This document shows positions 39,836-50,946 of a stretch of DNA of 64,000 nucleotides, piece after piece. The DNA comes from Stomorhina lunata (taxonomy: Eukaryota > Arthropoda > Insecta > Diptera > Rhiniidae). Both the position numbers and the translations under genes were made by a program. The stretch covers positions 113,951,156 to 114,015,155 of the forward strand of contig OW121742.1 in NCBI GenBank assembly GCA_933228675.1, written 5' to 3'. The notes under the pieces are model-generated. The model was not told the DNA's origin. It did not search any database and saw only the letters and a list, made by a program, of their open reading frames with translations. The first letter of the stretch is position 1. The number at the start of each line of letters is the position of its first letter.

Positions 39836-41020
39836 TCTATTAATCATTTTTCTCCAATTGGAATCCAATAACTGTTATTATTTGATTTTCGATAAAAGTT
39901 CAAAATTAATTTAAACTTTTTTCTTGTCAGGAATTCAATTTCATATTTTACCCTTCACCCCAACTCCCGGCGACACGTGTCGTCTTCCTTCTCGCTCATC
40001 TAAATTAAGTTACTTTTCCGTGTCTTCGCTGCCAGGAAAAATTACCAGGAATCAAACCATTGAATCTAAATGTTTTGGAATAAAAAAAACTGAACTTCAT
40101 TATTTTAAAAAACTTCCTTAATACATCCTCGAGTTAATTTTGTCATGCAGAGACATGTGTCGTAGATCAAGATAAGTGATCCCTTCTGTTCTGCTGCCAA
40201 AAGTAGAGGAGGAAAAAGAGCTTTTGGCATTATATCATCATGGAAAGATTTCTATGTGGGTTTTGTCTTTTTTGTGGAACAAAATCATTTAACAAATTTA
40301 CGTGATTTTGATTATTTTAAATAGTTTAAATCTTTCTTATTTTAATAGAGTCGTATGCTGGGTAATCCAGATGATATCTGATGACATTAATAAAGTGTCA
40401 ACATTGTGTAGAAAAAGCAATAAATTCGTGGATGTGGATTTAATGTTTTAAAGGGGAGGTAGAGGGGAGCTAAGTATTGAAGTAATGTAAATCAAAGGCC
40501 CCTAAAAACGCACTCCGTTTTTCTGCTAATGAGTAAACTTCCCTAGATTGTGTCATTATTTGCTAGAGTAAGGCTCATTTCTGATTACATTTGACGCTTT
40601 TAACATACCTTTGTTGACATTTCCTAAAACTCATGTCTTCTTCTACCTTTGTCAATCAAAATGTTGGCAAATAAATAAATTTTGTTGTCTTTGTATTTAC
40701 ATACCTTTGCAAATCTAGAGATATCTAGATAAAAAGATAAAATAAAACATATTTTTGACTAAAATTAAATTAAATAAATTTTACAAATCTCAGTCACGCT
40801 TTTTAACACTCATCTTCATATCTACTCTTATGTAGGTAAATACATATGTAAATAGATATACTCGTGTAAAGTAATGTCAATAATCATCAAAGTCAAAGAA
40901 GATATAAAGACAAGTGAACTAACTGACAGACAGGCAATGTTGTTGACACTTTACAAAAGTTATATTTAAAATAGGGAGTAGGAAACGGAAAGTGCAAATA
41001 CATTTACCATAGCTATGACT
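39836..41020. other. Unique spacer
   Basis: No gene recognised. A less AT-rich patch at 39930-40060 follows a TTTTCTTGTCAG pyrimidine run and is open in one frame for about 65 codons, but it has no recognisable motif. Confidence 0.35.
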
Positions 41021-42695
41021 TGTCAACTTTTCTATAGAAATGTCTTCCTATCGTCAACATTGCTATAGAAATGTCTTCCTAATGTCAAATTTTCTATAGA
41101 AAAGTCTCCCTATCGTCAACTTTTCTACAAAAAAGTCTTTCTATCATCAACTTTTCTATAGAAAAGTCTTCCTATCATCAACTTTTCTATAGAAAAGTAT
41201 TCCCATCATCAATTTCTCTATAGAAAAGTCTTCCTATTATCAACTTTTCTATAGAAAAGTCTTCCAATCATCAACTTTTCTATAGAAAAGTATTCCCATC
41301 ATCAATTTTCCTATAGAAAAGTTTTCCTTTCATCAACTTTTCTATAGAAAAGTATTCCCATCATCAACTTTTCTATAGAAAAGTCTTCCTATCATAAACT
41401 TTTCTATAGAAAAGTCTTCCTATTTTCAACTTTTCTATCGAAAATTCTTTCTTTCCTCAACTTTTCTATAGAAAAGTCTTCTATCATCAGTTTTTCTATA
41501 GAAAAGTCTTCCTAACGTCAACTTTTCTATAGAAAAGTCTTCCTAACATCAACTTTTCTATAGAAAAGTCTTCCTAACGTCAACTTTCCATCGAAAAGTC
41601 TTCCTAACGTCAACTTTCCATCGAAAAGTCTTTCTAACGTCAACTTTCCATCGAAAAGTCTTCCTATCTTCAACTTTTCTATAGAAAAGTCTTCCTAACA
41701 TCAACTTTTCTGTAGAAAAGTCTTCCTAACGTCAACCTTTCTATAGAAAAGTCTTCTTAACGTCAACTTTCCATCGAAAAGTCTTCCTAACGTCAACTTT
41801 CCATCGAAAAGTCCTCCCATCATCAACTTTTCTATAGAAAATTCTTCCTATCATCAACTTTTCTATAGAAAAGTCTTCCTATCATCAACTTTTCTATAGA
41901 AAGGTCTTCCTATCATCAACTTTTTTTATAGAAAAGTCTTCCTATCATCAACTTTTCTATGGAAAAGTCTTCCTATCGTCAACTTTTCTATAGAAAATTT
42001 TTCCTATCGTCAACTTCTCTATAGAAAAGTCTTCCTATCGTCAACTTTTCTATGGAAAAGTCTTCCTATCGTCAACTTTTCTATAGAAAATTTTTCCTAT
42101 CGTCAACTTTTCTATAGAAAAGTCTTCCTATCGTCAACTTTTCTATAGAAAAGTCTTCCTATCGTCAACTTTTCTATAGAAAAGTCTTCCTATCGTCAAC
42201 TTTTCTATAGAAAAGTCTTCCTATCGTCAACTTTTCTATAGAAAAGTCTTCCTATCGTCAACTTTTCTATAGAAAAGTCTTAATATCGTCAACTTTTCTA
42301 TAGAAAAGTCTTCCTATCGTCAACTTTTCTATAGAAAAGTCTTCCTATCGCCAACTTTTCTATAGAAAAGTCTTCCTATCGTCAACTTTTCTATAGAAAA
42401 GTCTTCCTATCGTCAACTTTTCTATAGAAAAGTCTTCCTATCGTCAACTTTTCTATAGAAAAGTCTTCCTATCGTCAACTTTTCTATAGAAAAGTCTTCC
42501 TATCGTCAACTTTTCTATAGAAAAGTCTTCCTATCGTCAACTTTTCTATAGAAAAGGGTTCCTATAGTCAAATTTTCTATAGTTAAGTCTTCTTATTGTC
42601 AACTTTTCTATAGAAATCTCTTTCTATCGTCATTTTTTCTGTAGAAGTGTCTTTCTATCATCAACTTTTCTATAGAAATATCTTTCTATTGTCGT
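41021..42695 (+). repeat. 31-bp satellite array, family C (CTATCG type)
   Basis: About 54 units of TTTTCTATAGAAAA plus GTCTTCCTATCGTCAAC. The left part (41021-41960) mixes CATCATCAAC, CTAACGTCAAC and CTTTCCATCG variants, while 42100-42540 is nearly uniform. It is the opposite orientation of the subtype at 31840-32510. Confidence 0.97.
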
Positions 42696-43320
42696 TATTC
42701 GCAATTTTATTGTTACCACAATTTATTACTTAGCCCAAGTAACTAAATAATATTTTGTATGCTTTTAAAAAAATTTAATTAATTTCCAGCCCTTAAAATC
42801 AGATCCCCCCAAAAAACCTAAAACTCCAACCAAAAAGCAAATAGTACAAGTAAAAATGTGTCCACATTTTAAAATGATATCTCCCCCGAAAAGAACACAG
42901 ACCCAATGAAACCAAAACAAATTTTAAAATTGTTACCAAAAGATTCGTTCCAAATTTCACGCTACCTTCTGTTCATGTGACATTAAACAGGGTTGCATTT
43001 TGTTTTGTCTAGCTGTCAAACAAATAACTGTAAAAATGCGTAGCAAGTGTTATGATATTTCCTTGCTATATTGCGAAAGAAGGGGGAGAGAGTGGTGAAA
43101 TTTAATATTTGAAATAACTTTAAATAAGCGAAGAAATGTTACCATCAAATCATATTAAAAATTCCAAAACTTTATGATGCGTTTTTTTGGATATTTTCGG
43201 TATTTCCTTTCGATGTGACATTGAGTTATGAGATGAGAAGGACAGCGCACAATGGGGCAGAATTAGAAATGTTTTTGACATGAAATTTTAATGCAACGAC
43301 GATAATGATTGACAAATGAC
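42696..43320. other. Unique AT-rich spacer
   Basis: No gene or repeat recognised. Confidence 0.4.
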
Positions 43321-43508
43321 CCTAATGTGGAAAAAGTGGTCGTTAGTAAGTTTAGAGAAAAACGGGACTTTATGGGACTTTTCAAAACGACCATACTACA
43401 AATCAATGTATGGAAATGCAACATCTTTATATTACAAAGTCTTTGGTCTTAGTCTATATATTGGTCCTATAATTCTCCAATTGTGGATCTCTTCAGCCCC
43501 ATTGTGCT
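43321..43508 (+). repeat. Left copy of a direct repeat flanking the family E array
   Basis: CGTTAGTAAGTTTAGAGAAA, GACTTTTCAAAACGACCATA, CTACAAATCAATGTATGGAA and CAGCCCCATTGTGCT also occur in the same order at 44251-44454. It contains GGTCTTAGTCTATATATTGG, which resembles the 12-bp satellite unit. Confidence 0.9.
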
Positions 43509-44246
43509 ATAGAAAAAGTTGATGTTAGTAGGTTTTTCTATAGAAAAAGTGGTCGTTAGTAGGTTTTTCTATAGAAAAAGTGGTCGTTAGTAGGTTTTTC
43601 TATAGAAAAAGTTGACGTTAGTAGGTTTTTCTATAGAAAAAGTTGACGTTAGTAGGTTTTTCTATAGAAAAAGTTGACGTTAGTAGGTTTTTCTATAGAA
43701 AAAGTTGACGTTAGTAGGTTTTTCTATAGAAAAAGTTGACGTTAGTAGATTTTTCTATAGAAAAAGTTGACGTTAGTAGGTTTTTCTATAGAAAAAGTTG
43801 ACGTTAGTAGGTTTTTCTATAGAAAAAGTTGACGTTAGTAGGTTTTTCTATAGAAAAAGTTGACGTTAGTAGGTTTTTCTATAGAAAAAGTTGACGTTAG
43901 TAGGTTTTTCTATAGAAAAAGTTGACGTTAGTAGGTTTTTCTATAGAAAAAGTTGACGTTAGTAGGTTTTTCTATAGAAAAAGTTGACGTTAGTAGGTTT
44001 TTCTATAGAAAAAGTTGACGTTAGTAGGTTTTTCTATAGAAAAAGTTGACGTTAGTAGGTTTTTCTATAGAAAAAGTTGACGTTAGTAGGTTTTTCTATA
44101 GAAAAAGTTGACGTTAGTAGGTTTTTCTATAGAAAAAGTTTACGTTAGTAGGTTTTTCTATAGAAAAAGTGGTAGTCCACTTTTTCTATAGAAAAACCTA
44201 CTATTTCTATAGAAAAAGTGGACGTTAGTAAGTTTTTCTATAGACA
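43509..44246 (-). repeat. 31-bp satellite array, family E
   Basis: About 23 units of GTTGACGTTAGTAGG plus TTTTTCTATAGAAAAA (16-bp palindrome). It is among the most uniform arrays in the window. The first units read GTGGTCGTTAGTAGG. At 44147-44202 the array folds back on itself. Confidence 0.97.
44147..44202. repeat. Perfect 26-bp inverted repeat inside array E
   Basis: Bases 44147-44172 and 44177-44202 are exact reverse complements with a 4-base TAGT loop. Each arm is AGTAGG, the TTTTTCTATAGAAAAA core, then GTGG. A unit has been flipped at this point. Confidence 0.9.
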
Positions 44247-44250
44247 AAAT

Positions 44251-44454
44251 AGTCGTTAGTAAGTTTAGAGAAAAAGCGGTATAACCTCTTCTTTAGGGGA
44301 CTTTTCAAAACGACCATACTACAAATCAATGTATGGAAGTGCAATATCTTTATATTACAGAACCTTTGGTCTATATATTAGTCTATATCTTAGTTTTTGT
44401 ATTAAACTTATCATAATTTTTCAATTGTAGGTCCCTCCAGCCCCATTGTGCTTT
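44251..44454 (+). repeat. Right copy of the direct repeat flanking array E
   Basis: Matches 43321-43508 with insertions near TATAACCTCTTCTTTA and near TAGTCTATATCTTAG. The second insertion adds extra TCTTAG/TCTATA phrases like the 12-bp satellite. Confidence 0.9.
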
Positions 44455-45237
44455 GTTCGAGACGTCCCAATGTTTTTGTTCTCTACAAAAGACAATAACA
44501 AAAAAATATTTTTTACAGGGATTACAAGGATATTAGCATATTTTTCCTTTCCTTTTAGGATTATTATTGTTTTTCATTTGCAGGAAGGGAGGGGGGAAGG
44601 TTAAACACGTGCACTTGCCATCACAGTGAAGACAATAAGTGGAAGGAGTATTTTGAAAAGAGGGTGGAATTTTTAATGCAATTTTTGGGGGTGGCTGTTA
44701 AAATAAAAAATCATATTTTTGGTTTTGTTAAACAAACTTATGATTATTTTAAGCCTGTGATGATATAAAAGCAAATAATATTTCAAGTGGTTTTTCTAGG
44801 CTGTAGCAAGAATGAAAGGGGTGTTATTTGTATCATAAGAAGTATCTAAATGTTTTTGTTTAAATAAATAAATTTATTATTCGAATTTCATTGCTATTGT
44901 TTTGTCTGCAAAATTTATGGAATTTCATTAAGTTTGATTTATCTAAATCTTTGGATGAGTTTTCTTAGAATTAAATGGGTTGTTTTTCAAAGTTATCTTT
45001 AGCTTATTTTAGATTAGTATAAAATAATTATTTGAAATATGTGGGTTTTGAGGGGCTATTGAAAATTTAATTTCAATGAGTTTTAATTTAAAAAATTTTA
45101 CATGAACCTACAAAACAAACTTCTTTATTTAAGGGTATATTTGTTTTAGTTCAAAACTAATTATATTAAGGGGATTTTAGATACCAAGCAATGGTTCTTA
45201 TTGATCTTAACTTGGTTAGCCCAGACTTGTCTGGCTG
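44455..45237. other. Unique AT-rich spacer
   Basis: No gene recognised. Confidence 0.4.
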
Positions 45238-45848
45238 GTCTTAGTCTATGTCTTAGTCTATGTCTTAGTCTATGTCTTAGTCTATGTCTTAGTCTATGTC
45301 TTAGTCTATGTCTTAGTCTATGTCTTAGTCTATGTCTTAGTCTATGTCTTAGTCTATGTCTTAGTCTATGTCTTAGTCTATGTCTTAGTCTATGTCTTAG
45401 TCTATGTCTTAGTCTATGTCTTAGTCTATGTCTTAGTCTATGTCTTAGTCTATGTCTTAGTCTATGTCTTAGTCTATGTCTTAGTCTATGTCTTAGTCTA
45501 TGTCTTAGTCTATGTCTTAGTCTATGTCTTAGTCTATGTCTTAGTCTATGTCTTAGTCTATGTCTTAGTCTATGTCTTAGTCTATGTCTTAGTCTATGTC
45601 TTAGTCTATGTCTTAGTCTATGTCTTAGTCTATGTCTTAGTCTATGTCTTAGTCTATGTCTTAGTCTATGTCTTAGTCTATGTCTTAGTCTATGTCTTAG
45701 TCTATGTCTTAGTCTATGTCTTAGTCTATGTCTTAGTCTATGTCTTAGTCTATGTCTTAGTCTATGTCTTAGTCTATGTCTTAGTCTATGTCTTAGTCTA
45801 TGTCTTAGTCTATGTCTTAGTCTATGTCTTAGTCTATGTCTTAGTTTA
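45238..45848. repeat. Homogeneous 12-bp satellite
   Basis: About 50 copies of TCTTAGTCTATG with no sequence change visible for roughly 600 bp. The last 60-70 bp (to about 45915) are degenerate. Because 12 is a multiple of 3, one frame stays open and would encode Ser-Leu-Cys-Leu repeats; nothing suggests that it is a gene. Confidence 0.98.
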
Positions 45849-45918
45849 TGTCTATGTCTATGTCAATGTCTATGTCTAAGTCTATGTTTAAGTCTATTTC
45901 TCAGTCTATGTCTTAGGT

Positions 45919-46034
45919 GCCTTTAAATACATTTTGTACAAATTAACCCTTGCGTACCCATGGGCTGTAAATGGTTCTCGTTCTTAGCCCATGGGAACTC
46001 AAGGGTTAATTTGTATAAAATGTATTAAAAGGCT
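45919..46034. mobile_element. 116-bp foldback / hairpin, possible MITE
   Basis: The arms at 45919-45966 and 45986-46034 are reverse complements over about 48 bp with only a few mismatches. They share ACAAATTAACCCTTG and CCCATGGGCT. The loop is 19 bases. It lies directly beside the 12-bp satellite. A short non-autonomous foldback element is likely; a hairpin RNA precursor is also possible but unsupported. Confidence 0.7.
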
Positions 46035-47561
46035 AGTTTTTGAATTTTCATTGAAATAAAAGCATGTAATTCCGAGTAAATGTTTGTAATTTTAAATTAA
46101 AAATTTTTAACATGTTTGTCTTTGACCCTGGTAAAAAATGGGTTAGCGACATCCGATTTCAACAAAAATTCGAATATAGATTTCTACCCATTGAGGCAAT
46201 AATAATTACAGTTGTTCTTATAAAAACTGTTTATATTTTACAATTTACGAACTTTTTTATAATTTTGGTGAAAAATTGGTTTTTTGTCGAAATCTTTTGA
46301 TTTTAAGTTGCAGGTAGTGCTAAGCCGTTGGAGATATCGATCTAATTTTTTCATTGTGATATTCTGCCGGGTGTTCTTACTAGCACTCTGGAAACTTTTT
46401 GTTACTTTTTTTTAAGTCGTTTAACAATTTATTGAAAATAACAAAAAAAATTTTGAAAATGGTATGAAAAAAGACATTTTTCCGTCCTACGCAAAAGTGA
46501 CTTAGCGTTAGCCCATTGTAACAAAATTGATATATAAATATCTTAAGGTCACAAAAATGTTAAAAAGTCAAACTTATTAAAATTTTGAAAAATCATAAAT
46601 TTTTTATTGCAAATGTTTAGGAGTGTCTTTAAAAATGCAGAATATTTGAGAAAACCTTTAATAACTAGGAAAATTTTCAACCTATTTGAAAGTAATATAT
46701 CTCGTTGGAAAGCTCATTTAGTTCTCAGTATCAAGCTTTTTAACACTTTTTTGAAAATGTATTCGAAGTGGACATTTTTTTCAACAATGGGGGAAACTTC
46801 CTATTTTATCTATATAACTGGCATGTCCCAACTTTGGCGTCAAGTCGGCACCCTTTTCCGATATCCGTTCTGAATGAAGCTTTGTATTTGGATTATTGGG
46901 GTCAAATGTGAAAAAACGTATGTCTTTCTGTAAAAATACTTTCAATTCTTTGGGACACTCTTATACATATGTATATGACCCACTGTGCATGTAATACTCT
47001 TAAATTGAATTATAATTGCAAAAATTTTGTATAATTTTTGTTTTCTTCGAAAAAAAAAATTCCTTTTAATTTAAAAATAATCCTAATTTATTATTCAAAA
47101 TTCAAAATAATTAAACTCTTGAAAAAAAATTGTACATTATATTCATTAAATTTTATTTATTCTCAAATATAACCTAAATTATTTATTTAATATTTAATCT
47201 AATTAAAGATTTTCGTTGTACATAACTTTTATAAGATTTCAAATATAAAAATATTTAAATTTTCTAAAATATATTTATTAATTGGATTTTGTTGCCTGCC
47301 ATGTCAATATTAGGTTGTATGTTCGAAATATTATAATTCTATGAAAACAAGCAACATGTGCTTAGGTAATGTTTGTACAATATGTAAATGAGGTGTTACA
47401 AGTATATGGGAAGTACAGGAGAAAATCAGAAAAATTGTATAGCCTATAAAATCTCAATACAATTGCGAAATATGCTAAGATTATGGAAGATTATGGATTT
47501 TTCTTCTTATGTCAAAGAATATATCTTAGTCTATATCTTGGCATAACCTGATATGATGATA
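46035..47561. other. AT-rich sequence, no gene seen
   Basis: Stretches near 46110-46320 and 46440-46960 are a little less AT-rich and might be old transposon pieces. No domain was recognised in any frame. Confidence 0.35.
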
Positions 47562-47563
47562 TA

Positions 47564-47931
47564 CAGTCACTCAAATTACTGTCCCAATGCTTTTAAGATC
47601 TTTTCGAATATGAGTGTAACATCAAAGCTGTTGACTTAATCCCTGATCTGATATTTGCTATTGTTTTATATTGGACTCGTTTTGACAAATACAATGAAAA
47701 AACATCATTGTGATACTTTCCGTTAATAAAAAAACAATAAAATAAAAGAAAATTGTTACTGGGACAGTTTTTTGACTTTAGATTTATTTACATATTTAAT
47801 ATATTTTTTTAATTTCATATTTTGTATAGACCTTTTCCTTCAAGAATCCAATTTTTTCACATATTCGTAAACACCTTAAAAGCATTGGGACAGTAATTTG
47901 TGTAACCAAGAGTGATCACATTTTTTGACTG
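47564..47931. mobile_element. Tc1-type MITE (368 bp)
   Basis: It begins CAGTCACTCAAATTACTGTC and ends in the complement: AAAAGCATTGGGACAGTAAT, then a further stretch and TTTTTTGACTG. TA dinucleotides flank both ends (47562-47563 and 47932-47933), as expected for Tc1/mariner elements. The left inverted repeat lacks about 28 bp present on the right. The interior is non-coding and matches the terminal region of the transposase-bearing remnant at 23064-23400, so it is probably a deletion derivative of that family. Confidence 0.8.
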
Positions 47932-47933
47932 TA

Positions 47934-48276
47934 TGCATTACTCGATACCAAAACTTTATATAACTCCCTCTCTCTGATAGGGTATTCTTTAATGCATAAC
48001 AACATTATTAGCATATTCTATTATACTCATATAAAAATACAAATATTTTGATATTTTACATTTATTTAAACAAATAAAAAAAGACTTGAAAGTTTATAGA
48101 AATCTAATGTGTATAGAAATGATATGATGATACCGTACGAGTATTAGGGATAAATTCTAACTAGATATTGAATAAAGAAGTTCATATCGTAAATACTTTA
48201 AGAGGATTTCTTAAAAATAAACAAGACAATTCCAAGAACTGGGGGATTGAAAGACCTCACAACTCTAGCAAACACT

Positions 48277-48310
<34 letters not shown>

Positions 48311-48604
48311 CAAAGTTCTAGAGATAAATTTTTAAATATAAAATGCAATCATATTTATTAAGAAAATATAATTTTATTTTTTATCCTATCTTTTCTCTGT
48401 TTTTTATAAGAACTCTATGCATATAAAATATTCACTTCATACTCCAGAAAAATGTTAATAAAACTAAAACTTGAGAAAAATAGAAAAACCATTTAAAAAA
48501 ATCTGGGAAAAACACCAAAATGCATTTACCAGAAACTGGAATAAAGAAAAGAAACGAAAATAAAGTTACGTTTTTGAAACTTAATATCAAAGTAGTAAGA
48601 TATT
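47934..48604. other. AT-rich spacer with a (CAGA)n microsatellite
   Basis: No gene recognised. A CAGA tetranucleotide run occupies 48278-48311. Confidence 0.6.
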
Positions 48605-50297
48605 TTCCAAATTTCCTTTTTTTAGAGAAAATTTTAAAAATTTCCTTTTTTAGAGGAAATTTTCAAAATTTCCGTTTTTAGAGGAAATTTTCAAAATTTC
48701 CTGTTTTTATAAGAAATTTTCAAAATTTCCGTTTTTAGAGGAAATTTTTTTATAGGAAATTTTCAAAAATTCCTCTTTCTATAGGAAATTTTCAAAATTT
48801 CCTCTTTCTATAGGAAATTTTCAAAATTTCCTTATTTTAAAGGAAATTTTAAAAATTACCTAATTTTAAAAGAAATTTTCAAAATTTCCTAATTTTAAAG
48901 GAAATTTTCAAAATTTCCTAATTTTAAAGGAAATTTTCAAAATTTCCTTATTTTAAAGGAAATTTTCAAAATTTCCTAATTTTAAAGGAAATTTTCACAA
49001 TTTCCTTATTTTAAAGGAAATTTTCAAAATTTCCTATTTTAAAAGGAAATTTTCAAAATTTGCTATTTTTTAAAGGAAATCTTTAAGAAGTTCCTATTTT
49101 TAAAGAAAATTTTTAAAAATTTCCTAATTTTGAAGGAAATTTTCAAAATTTCCTGTTTTTAAAGCAAATTTTCAAAATTTCCTATTTTTTAAAGGAAATT
49201 GTTAAGAAGTTCCTATTTTTAAAGAAAATTTTTAAAAATTTTCTATTTTTTTATAGGAAATTTTTAAAAATGTCCTATTTTTACAGGAAATTTTACAAAA
49301 ATTTTGTATTTTGATACGAAATTTTTCAAAATTTTCCTATTTGTATAAGAAATTTCCCATTTTTATAGGAAAATTTTCAAAAATTTCCCATTTTTATAGG
49401 AAATTTTTACTATTTTCATAGGAAATTTTTCAAAAATTTCCTATTTTCATAGGAAATTTTTCAAAAATTTCCTATTTTTATACGAAATTTTTCAAAAATT
49501 TCCTATTTTTATAGGAAATTTTTCAAAAATTTCCTATTTTTATAGGAAATTTTTCAAAAATTTCCTATTTTTATAGGAAATTTTTCAAAAATTTCCTATT
49601 TTTATAGGAAATTTTTCAAAAATTTCCTATTTTTATAGGAAATTTTTCAAAAATTTCCTATTTTTATAGGAAATTTTTCAAAAATTTCCTATTTTTACAG
49701 GAAATTTTTCAAAAATTTCCTATTTTTATAAGAAATTTTTCAAAAATTTCCTATTTTAATAGGAAATTTATTTTTATAGGAAATTTTTCAAAAATTTCCT
49801 ATTTTTACAGGAAATTTTTCAAAAATTTCCTATTTTTATGGGAAATTTTTCAAAAATTTCCTATTTTTATAGGAAATTTTTCAAAAATTTCCTATTTTTA
49901 TAGGAAATTTTTCAAAAATTTCCTATTTTTATAGGAAATTTTTCAAAAATTTCCTATTTTTATAGGAAATTTTTCAAAAATTTCCTATTTTTATAGGAAA
50001 TTTTTCAAAAATTTCCTATTTTTATAGGAAATTTTTCAAAAATTTCCTATTTTTATAGGAAATTTTTCAAAAATTTCCTATTTTTATAGGAAATTTTCAA
50101 AAATTTCCTATTTTTATAGGAAATTTTTCAAAAATTTCCTATTTTAATAGGAAAATTTTCAAAAATTTCCTATTTTAACAGGAAATTTTTCAAAAATTTC
50201 CTATTTTAATAGGAAATTTTTCAAAAATTTCCTATTTTAATAGGAAATTTTTCAAAAATTTCCTATTTTAATAGGAAATTTTTCAAAAATTTCCTAT
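48605..50297 (-). repeat. Family B satellite array, 29-bp then 31-bp units
   Basis: The left part (about 48605-49250) has 29-bp units with arms GGAAATTTT and AAAATTTCC around C. From about 49400 the units are 31 bp, with five T and five A in the arms. The last units before the retrotransposon carry CCTATTTTAATAGG instead of CCTATTTTTATAGG. The array continues on the far side of the retrotransposon. Confidence 0.96.
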
Positions 50298-50946
50298 TGT
50301 TAAGTAATTATGTCGAGAAAGGTAAAGTCAATAATCAAACGAATAGTTTTAATAAAATTTAAAATTTATTTAGAATTCTAGAATTGATTTACAGTGTATA
50401 CTTAGCGAATTTTGATGTTAATAGCTTCAAGGTTTTTAGGAAAAAGAACTCGTTAAGTTTAAAAATTTTACTTGTACCAAAATTCGAACTGATTTCAATA
50501 TACATTGAGTTATTTCAATGTTTAAAAAATGTTAAAATCTCTTTACGTAAAAATACCGCTAAATAACGAGTGAATTACTACTTAACAAATTTTACATTAC
50601 AAATTAAGAGCGAGTAATTACACTCGATTGTAAGAATGTAACTAGTAATGTAAAATAAGAGCGAGTAATTCACTCTTTGTAATTAAATACGTAAAGTAAG
50701 AGCGAGTAAATATACTAGTTTATAAGTAAATGCATAAGCCAGTGCGAGTAATACACTCGTTTGTAAATATGTATGCATAACTGGTAATTATGAATTTAGG
50801 GCATTACCCTTCGAACCAATTTGAATAGGTACATAAGAAAAATATAATAATATAATATATATGATAAAAAAATTTAAAAATAATATAAATATTGGTAGTT
50901 AGTGTCAAATATTAATGTTATGTTATATTATTAATATTTGGCAACA
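50298..50946 (-). repeat. 3' LTR of the BEL/Pao element
   Basis: It is 649 bp and was compared line by line with 56615-57263 with no difference seen. In the element's direction it starts TGTTGCCAAATATT and ends ACTTAACA. A possible AATAAA poly(A) signal lies on the minus strand at 50365-50370, about 70 bases before the LTR end. The short open frame at 50384-50566 is present in both LTRs and is not a gene. Confidence 0.96.
50610..50759. promoter_or_regulatory. Four spaced dyads in the 3' LTR
   Basis: GCGAGTAATTACACTCG (50610), GCGAGTAATTCACTCT (50661), GCGAGTAAATATACTAGT (50702) and GCGAGTAATACACTCG (50744) are spaced 51, 41 and 42 bp apart. Most can pair CGAGT with ACTCG. Repeated dyads in an LTR often bind transcription factors; the factor here is unknown. 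Confidence 0.5.

Noticed and set aside
45201..45926. A 241-codon plus-strand frame of Ser-Leu-Cys-Leu repeats
   Set aside because: It is only the 12-bp satellite read in a frame that cannot hit a stop. The copies are identical at every codon position.
50384..50566. A 60-codon frame present in both LTRs
   Set aside because: It is identical in the two LTRs only because the LTRs are identical. It lies in untranslated sequence on the strand opposite to the element.
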